DNA of 64,000 bases. Source: Syntrophothermus lipocalidus DSM 12680 (GTDB lineage Bacteria; Bacillota; Syntrophomonadia; Syntrophomonadales; Syntrophothermaceae). A program made the translations under genes and the position numbers. Under the pieces are notes generated by a model, which saw only the letters and a list, made by a program, of their open reading frames with translations, was not told the origin of the DNA and did no database searches. Positions within the stretch are counted from its first letter, which is position 1, and the number at the start of each line of letters is the position of its first letter. Shown here piece by piece: positions 59,332-64,000 of this stretch. The stretch is from assembly GCF_000092405.1 (NCBI RefSeq), contig NC_014220.1, positions 930,001 to 994,000 of the forward strand, in the 5' to 3' direction.

Positions 59332-60652
59332 CTTGGACAAGTACCTAAAGGTTCTGGATAAGGTAAACCCCTTGGTTTTCAAGGGCAGGATATCTCAAGT
59401 AGTGGGGCTAACCATCGAATCCGATGGGCCCAGGGCCAGGATGGGAGAATTGTGTCTTGTTCGGAGCCCGGGCAGGAGTGACAAGCCCTTACGGTGCGAG
59501 GTAGTGGGATTCAAAGGTAATAAGACCTTGCTGATGCCCCTAGGAGAGTTAGATGGTATTGGACCTGGCAGCGAGATTGTGGCTACCGGGCAAACCTTCA
59601 AGGTCAGGGTTGGGCGCAGCCTGGTGGGGCGGGTTTTGAACGGGCTGGGAGAGCCTATAGACGGGGGAGGGCCAGTGGAGACAGAGACCACGTACCCCGT
59701 AATGAATCATCCGCCCGATCCTCTGAAAAGACGTCGGATAACTGAGGTGCTGCCAGTGGGGGTAAGGGCTATAGACGCCCTGGTTACTGTTGGCAAAGGG
59801 CAAAGAATGGGTATACTGGCCGGGAGTGGGGTAGGGAAAAGCACCTTGTTGGGTATGATAGCCCGTAACACCGAGGCAGACGTTAGCGTTATTGCTCTGA
59901 TAGGTGAGCGGGGCCGGGAAGTCAGAGACTTTTTGGAAAGAGACCTGGGAGAAGAGGGGTTGAAGCGGTCGGTGGTAGTAGTAGCGACTTCGGACCAGCC
60001 TGCCCTGATCAGGTTAAGAGGGGCTTTTGTAGCCACTTCAATCGCCGAATTCTTCCGTGACCAGGGGTTGGACGTGTTGCTCCTAATGGATTCCCTGACC
60101 AGGTTTGCGTTAGCCCAAAGAGAAATAGGTTTGGCCATCGGCGAACCTCCTGCTACTCGTGGTTTTACGCCTTCGGTATTCGCGCTATTACCCAAGTTGT
60201 TAGAACGGGCGGGGGCTTCAGACAAGGGTACTATTACCGGGCTTTATGCGGTTTTGGTAGAAGGTGACGATATGAACGAGCCCATAACCGACGCTGTGAG
60301 AGGCATAGTTGACGGTCATATTGCTTTGACGAGAGAGCTGGCATCGCTCAATCACTTCCCTGCAATAGACGTTCTGGGCAGCATAAGCAGGGTAATGCCC
60401 GAAATAGTTTCGAGTTCTCACCTCGAGAGTGCGGGACGCTTCCGCAGCCTGTTGGCGGTTTACCGAGAGGCTAAGGATCTCGTCGATATTGGAGCTTATC
60501 GCCGCGGAGCCAACCCGCGCATCGACGAGGCCTTGGAATTGATAGACGGTTGCAACGCGTTTCTTCAGCAGGGGGTTTGGGAAAAAGCCAGTTTTAACGA
60601 CACCGTATTGGAACTGGAACAGGTTGTAACTGGGCAAAGGCAGGTGCGTTAA
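59309..60652 (+). CDS. fliI: Flagellum-specific ATPase FliI
   Basis: Type III export ATPase. Walker A GILAGSGVGKSTLLGMIARN (residues ~168-187), ALIGERGREVRDFLERDLGEEGL, Walker B LLLMDSLTRFALAQREIGLAIGEPP are diagnostic. GTG start 59309 lies within the fliH 3' end; 447 aa is normal. Confidence 0.96.
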   Translation: MGKVTTLDLDKYLKVLDKVNPLVFKGRISQVVGLTIESDGPRARMGELCLVRSPGRSDKPLRCEVVGFKGNKTLLMPLGELDGIGPGSEIVATGQTFKVRVGRSLVGRVLNGLGEPIDGGGPVETETTYPVMNHPPDPLKRRRITEVLPVGVRAIDALVTVGKGQRMGILAGSGVGKSTLLGMIARNTEADVSVIALIGERGREVRDFLERDLGEEGLKRSVVVVATSDQPALIRLRGAFVATSIAEFFRDQGLDVLLLMDSLTRFALAQREIGLAIGEPPATRGFTPSVFALLPKLLERAGASDKGTITGLYAVLVEGDDMNEPITDAVRGIVDGHIALTRELASLNHFPAIDVLGSISRVMPEIVSSSHLESAGRFRSLLAVYREAKDLVDIGAYRRGANPRIDEALELIDGCNAFLQQGVWEKASFNDTVLELEQVVTGQRQVR

Positions 60653-61114
60653 ATGAAGCGGTTCCGTTATCGTCTCCAGACCAAGCTGAACGTGGTTTCG
60701 AGAGAAGAAAGTATGGCCAAGGCGGAACTGGCCCGGCGCCAGCGGGAGTACCTGAAGCAAGTCCGATTATTACGAGCTTGGGAGCAAGAGTTGGAGTCGA
60801 CGTACGACCGGTTGCGGAGCAAAGACGGTGCCGTAACCACTGTTCATGAGATCATTTCGGTCAAAGAATATGTGCCGGTACTCAGAGATAGGATCCGCTG
60901 GCAAAGGACAAAGGTAGAAAAGGCGCAGGAGGAAGTGAACCGGGCTCGAGAACGGTTGTACGAGATCATGAAAGAAAGAAAGGCTCTAGAAAAACTTAAA
61001 GACAGACGATGGAAAGAGTATTTGGTGGAGTTTCGCAAGCAAGAGCAGTTGGTTTTGGATGAGGTAGCGATGACCAGGTTTTGGCGGGGGCGGACAGAGG
61101 GAAGCAAAAAGTAA
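60653..61114 (+). CDS. fliJ: Flagellar export protein FliJ
   Basis: A 153-aa, entirely coiled-coil chaperone-like protein of the export gate, starting MKRFRYRLQTKLNVVSREES. It begins immediately after the fliI stop. The position after fliI and the KxF/YxxRL pattern identify it; the primary sequence is otherwise poorly conserved in this family. Confidence 0.9.
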   Translation: MKRFRYRLQTKLNVVSREESMAKAELARRQREYLKQVRLLRAWEQELESTYDRLRSKDGAVTTVHEIISVKEYVPVLRDRIRWQRTKVEKAQEEVNRARERLYEIMKERKALEKLKDRRWKEYLVEFRKQEQLVLDEVAMTRFWRGRTEGSKK

Positions 61115-61207
61115 GAATTAAGAATGCAGAATTAAGAATTCAGAATGAAAAATGAAGAATGAAGAAGTGAGAAGTGAGAATTAAGAATTGAGAATTGAGA
61201 ATTGAGA
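61112..61207 (+). repeat. Degenerate AATTAAGAATTGAGAAT tandem repeat in the flagellar operon
   Basis: About 95 bp of repeated GAATTAAGAAT/GAATTGAGAAT-like units (for example GAATTGAGAATTGAGAATTG at ~61186-61205) separate fliJ from ylxF. The strand is purine-rich with no pyrimidine run over 2-3. Comparable repeats are scattered in many bacterial genomes. It is the only sizeable gap in an otherwise tightly packed operon. Confidence 0.75.
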
Positions 61208-61293
61208 AGTAGCGGTGGTTTGGGGCTTGGATGAGGGGAAGGGTACAGCGCGACCCGTTTCCCGGTTTTAGTTGGGTAGGGGTGAAGCAACGG

Positions 61294-61863
61294 GTGAGCA
61301 TATCAAGAAAAGTTTTACTTTTGGTCATATCCCTTGCCTTACTGGCGGGAGCTTGGTGCTCTCTGATTTACTTAGGAGTGCTGTCAGCTCCTGCTTTTTT
61401 CAAAGACATTCCTGTGGTCAATCGTTTGGTTGACACAAGTGATGTGACTACAAGTAAGTCATCGCCAGTAGAGCAGGAAAAACGCCAGTTGCTGGAAAGA
61501 ATTAAGTCTTTACAGGGGAAGATGACCAAGCTTGAACAACAGGTTCGTGAGAAAGAAACCGAACTGCAGCAGGCTAAGAGTACCCTGGCGAGGGTTAACA
61601 AGCAGGTAGAAGAACTGAAGAACGCTAACCTCACGAGCCAAGGGCAGGACGAGGTTTTTAAAGAATTGGCCGGTTATTATTCTTCGATCAAGCCTAAGGA
61701 TTCGGCCAAGGTTTTCGAACAACTCGATGACGAAACGGTAATAGGCATACTGCAGCACATGGACAGCGAACAAGTGGGGAAGATACTGGCTGCTATGTCT
61801 CCAGAACGCGCTGCCCTGATCACCAAGAAAATGCTGGCAGTGGAAACGCCTGGAACGACCTGA
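61294..61863 (+). CDS. YlxF/MotE-like flagellar protein
   Basis: A single N-terminal membrane segment (residues ~8-30), a long coiled coil (~65-125) and a C-terminal MgtE-N-like/FliG-like domain (SIKPKDSAKVFEQLDDETVIGILQHMDSEQVGKILAAMSPERAALITKKML). This architecture fits Bacillus YlxF and MotE, a stator-gate chaperone. GTG 61294 with AGGGGTGA 8 nt upstream is the likely start; the frame is open from 61231. It lies between fliJ and fliK as in Bacillus. Confidence 0.85.
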   Translation: MSISRKVLLLVISLALLAGAWCSLIYLGVLSAPAFFKDIPVVNRLVDTSDVTTSKSSPVEQEKRQLLERIKSLQGKMTKLEQQVREKETELQQAKSTLARVNKQVEELKNANLTSQGQDEVFKELAGYYSSIKPKDSAKVFEQLDDETVIGILQHMDSEQVGKILAAMSPERAALITKKMLAVETPGTT

Positions 61864-61967
61864 TATACTCTGTGCCATCTGAAGCCGGCGCAATCTTATC
61901 TATTTGCGACTACCGGCTGTCAGATAGATACTTCTGCTAGAAAATGCTCAGGAAGGAGGTGATGGAA

Positions 61968-63383
61968 TTGGAGACAGGGAGCGCATCCGCATTCTTCTTG
62001 GCCTCCAAGCAGGCCCGGCTCGTTGCTGAAGGCGAGGTAAGGCCTAACAACCCGGCTCCGGCCACTGCAGAAAATGGCAAGACCGCATTCGCCTTGTTGT
62101 TGAAACAAGCCTGTCAGGGCCACCAGGGGAAAGAAGCCTCTGATCCCGAGGGTGGTGCTTTGGGGCAGGAAACAGACAAAGGCCAGAACGCGGGCCTGGC
62201 AAGCGACGGCGTGACAGCGAGCCTGGGAGCAGAAGGCGGGGTGACCCCGTTTGTGGTTGAGTTTCTGGGGGATAACGTCACTAACAAGGCCCAAGGAGCA
62301 GACGGAAACGCTTTGGTTTTGCTGGCCAGTGGCATGGCGGTTATGCCTGAGATTGCTTCGGCGGGGTTAATCCTTTTCACAGCGCCACAGAACAGCGAGC
62401 GAGGCGATCTCTCGGGGCTGCAGGCTCCTGAGGGAGACGTGAGGGGGCCGAGTTCGTACCCGACAGTTGTTGCTTTCGATGGGGCCGGGGTTATCAACGC
62501 AGACGGTTTACCTGTTACGCCAGGCAACGGAACAGGGATTTTGCCCGCTGTTGCCGACGAAACCCCTCAGATACTTTTGGTCGAAGGGCCCCAGGTGGTT
62601 TCAGTGGACAAGGGGGGCGGGAAAGGGCGGCTTTCTGGCGACACGAATCCGCCAGTGCCGGATGGTGTTACGGTCAGCCCTCAAGCGGATACCAAAGGAA
62701 CGCCCCAGATACGGGGTTTTCTAGAGTCAGCATCGCAACAACCGGTAAACGTCAAAGACCTGATTCTCGCAGAGACCTGCCGGGCTAAAGGACTGAAAGA
62801 GCCTCAACTGATGCAAGAACCGAACACGAATACCGACAATACTATCCCGACCTTACCTTCTGACAGTATGATGCTTGCCGGTAAGCCTACGGATATTCAG
62901 GGGCTTTCTAAGGAGATTGGAGCAAAGAATCCGGTGCCGTTCGAAAAGCTGGTAGACCAGGTGGTGCGAAAACTTGACGTTTTACTCACACCGGAACGGT
63001 CTGAGGTCGAGATGGTGCTCAAACCAGAAATTCTGGGCAAGCTCACCATCAAACTGAGTTTGGAGAACCACCAAGTGACAGCGCGTTTTATGGCAGAAAA
63101 CCAGCAAGTCAAGCAGGCATTGGAAGTTAACCTCCCGCAGTTGAAGGCGGCTCTCGAAGCCGGGGGCCTGAAGCTGGACCGGGCAGAAGTCGGCCTTTAT
63201 TATCAAGGAGGGCAGGATTTCCAGGGACAGTCGGGATTTCACCAGCAAAGAGCTCCGACCGCAAAGTGGGGATACGAGGGGGTAGGTGCTGGTCTGACAG
63301 TGGATGAGGTACAAGAAGAACAAATATCTCATTATCCTGGGGTTGAAGGGTCAAGCGTTGGGGTCTTGGATTACGTGGTTTAG
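61968..63383 (+). CDS. fliK: Flagellar hook-length control protein FliK
   Basis: Molecular ruler and substrate-specificity switch partner of FlhB. The N-terminal ~300 residues are low-complexity and Gly/Ala/Pro-rich, as usual. The C-terminal switch domain (VRKLDVLLTPERSEVEMVLKPEILGKLTIKLSLENHQVTARFMAENQQVKQALEVNLPQLKAALEAGGL, ~325-395) is diagnostic. AAGGAGGTGA before TTG 61968 favours that start over ATG 61944/61962. A second FliK-like protein is at 20760. Confidence 0.92.
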   Translation: METGSASAFFLASKQARLVAEGEVRPNNPAPATAENGKTAFALLLKQACQGHQGKEASDPEGGALGQETDKGQNAGLASDGVTASLGAEGGVTPFVVEFLGDNVTNKAQGADGNALVLLASGMAVMPEIASAGLILFTAPQNSERGDLSGLQAPEGDVRGPSSYPTVVAFDGAGVINADGLPVTPGNGTGILPAVADETPQILLVEGPQVVSVDKGGGKGRLSGDTNPPVPDGVTVSPQADTKGTPQIRGFLESASQQPVNVKDLILAETCRAKGLKEPQLMQEPNTNTDNTIPTLPSDSMMLAGKPTDIQGLSKEIGAKNPVPFEKLVDQVVRKLDVLLTPERSEVEMVLKPEILGKLTIKLSLENHQVTARFMAENQQVKQALEVNLPQLKAALEAGGLKLDRAEVGLYYQGGQDFQGQSGFHQQRAPTAKWGYEGVGAGLTVDEVQEEQISHYPGVEGSSVGVLDYVV

Positions 63384-63394
63384 GGGGTGAAGCG

Positions 63395-63910
63395 ATGCCA
63401 GTTTCTGGAGTGACCAGTAGTGAAAGTTCCACTGCCATAACGAGCGCGGCGAAGTCTCAAATACTGGGCAAAGATGATTTCTTCAAGCTCTTGATTACGG
63501 AACTCAAGTACCAGGATCCCCTCGAACCCATGAAAGACAGAGAATTCATAGCCCAGATGGCCAGCTTCAGTTCGCTGGAGCAGATGTACAACATGAACAC
63601 CAACCTGCAGAGCCTGTCTACAGCCTTGAACAGCTACGTTTCGACGTTGAGTAGCAACTTGTCGTGGCAAGAGGCCCTAGCCTTGCTTGGACAAGAGATC
63701 GAATTCGAGACCGCGGCAGGGACGGCTTGCGGGAGGGTCGAGTCTATAGTCTTAAAAGACGGGGTTCCCTATTTGACCGTAAACGGGGAACAGGTAAGTC
63801 TTGCCCAGGTAACTTCGGTGCACTGGAGTAGTAATTCAGACGAAGCGACAACAGCACCAGCTAGTACGGGTAGTAGCCAAGACGGTACAGAGGAGGACGA
63901 GGCCCAGTGA
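63395..63910 (+). CDS. flgD: Flagellar hook capping protein FlgD
   Basis: Caps the growing hook to place FlgE subunits. The N-terminal GKDDFFKLLITELKYQDPLEPMKDREFIAQMASFSSLEQMYNMN (residues ~25-70) is diagnostic. The C-terminal part is short, with an acidic Ser/Thr-rich tail ending TEEDEAQ; total 171 aa, similar to Bacillus FlgD. The stop overlaps the next start (GTGA). Confidence 0.94.
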   Translation: MPVSGVTSSESSTAITSAAKSQILGKDDFFKLLITELKYQDPLEPMKDREFIAQMASFSSLEQMYNMNTNLQSLSTALNSYVSTLSSNLSWQEALALLGQEIEFETAAGTACGRVESIVLKDGVPYLTVNGEQVSLAQVTSVHWSSNSDEATTAPASTGSSQDGTEEDEAQ

Positions 63911-64000
63911 CTTCCAGGATAATGTTTCCTGAAGCCGCAAGTCTTCCGGTAAAATCGCCGGGCAAGGCAACAGCAGCCCAGGAAAACCAGGCTTCATTTG
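63907..64000 (+). CDS. Start of next flagellar-operon gene (3' truncated by window edge)
   Basis: GTG 63907 opens a frame that continues to the end of the window (31 residues seen, beginning MTSRIMFPEAASLPVKS). GAGGAGGAC lies upstream and it overlaps the flgD stop by 4 bp. In Clostridia and Bacillus a small 'flagellar operon protein' (TIGR02530 type) usually stands between flgD and flgE; that is the likely identity, but too little is visible to be sure. Confidence 0.6.
   Translation, partial: MTSRIMFPEAASLPVKSPGKATAAQENQASF

Noticed and set aside
1-64000. tRNA, rRNA, prophage or insertion-sequence genes
   Set aside because: No cloverleaf-like genes, rRNA segments, integrase-phage modules or transposase frames were seen; the only tyrosine recombinase is the housekeeping xerC.

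Overview
The window looks like the chromosome of an anaerobic, endospore-forming, flagellated low-to-mid-GC Firmicute of the class Clostridia. The evidence is an alpha/beta-type SASP gene beside the germination protease gpr, the sporulation membrane gene ylbJ, codY directly upstream of a flgB-first flagellar operon, pta-ackA, a hybrid-cluster protein, and a complete early-cobalt-insertion (anaerobic) corrin pathway. Gene content and many TTG/GTG starts suggest a Syntrophomonadales/Peptococcales-like clostridium, but I cannot prove the genus from sequence alone. No tRNA, rRNA, CRISPR array, phage gene or transposase gene was seen.

Layout. 1-5975 (+): 3' end of a DAK2/FakA-like gene, recG, a mini-SASP, a full SASP, gpr convergent to it, rsmD and a coiled-coil protein. 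6094-8728 (-): mtaP-apt adenine salvage and ylbJ. 8963-14255: patatin-like lipase, tmcAL (opposite strand), pta-ackA, a ferritin-like protein. 14462-22887 (+): the ylxM-ffh-rpsP-khpA-rimM-trmD-methyltransferase, rplS, rbgA-rnhB-ylqG-ylqH-yraN translation/housekeeping run. 22889-23913 (+): endonuclease IV and a 31-residue membrane micro-protein. 23910-37621 (-): a 16-gene B12 operon (cbiA, cobD, cbiMNQO, cbiK, cbiL, cbiC, cbiD, cbiE, cbiT, then a repeat-filled gap, cbiF, cbiG, cbiH, cbiJ) read from one sigma-A promoter through a cobalamin riboswitch and a terminator. 38073-40841: an Rrf2-type regulator, hcp, and a small heat-shock protein on the opposite strand. 40999-46950: yifB, a half-ferritin, an unrecognised coiled-coil membrane protein, a YjbQ protein, a membrane-anchored wall-associated domain, dprA. 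47484-54606 (+): topA, trmFO, xerC, hslVU, codY. 54746-64000 (+): flgB-flgC-fliE-F-G-H-I-J-ylxF-fliK-flgD and the start of the next flagellar gene.

The backbone (rplS-rbgA-rnhB-ylqG-ylqH-yraN ... yifB-dprA-topA-trmFO-xerC-hslV-hslU-codY-flgB) follows the order known from Bacillus subtilis and many Clostridia. An 18-kb block with nfo, the B12 operon, rrf2-hcp and hsp20 sits between yraN and yifB, which normally lie close together.

Most notable unexplained structures: (i) a 403-bp hairpin-dense intergenic element with perfect 15-bp terminal inverted repeats upstream of topA (47036-47438), and a 52-bp derivative of it inside the B12 operon (27469-27520); (ii) a 44-residue SASP-like protein that keeps the germination-protease motif but lacks the second DNA-binding motif; (iii) a CodY that appears to lack the ligand-binding arginine and carries a cysteine cluster, with a CodY-box-like sequence between codY and the flagellar operon; (iv) several perfect palindromes at promoters, including a Rex-like site before pta; (v) an unrecognised 445-residue coiled-coil protein with three C-terminal membrane segments. 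Calls rest on reading motifs by eye; no database search was run.
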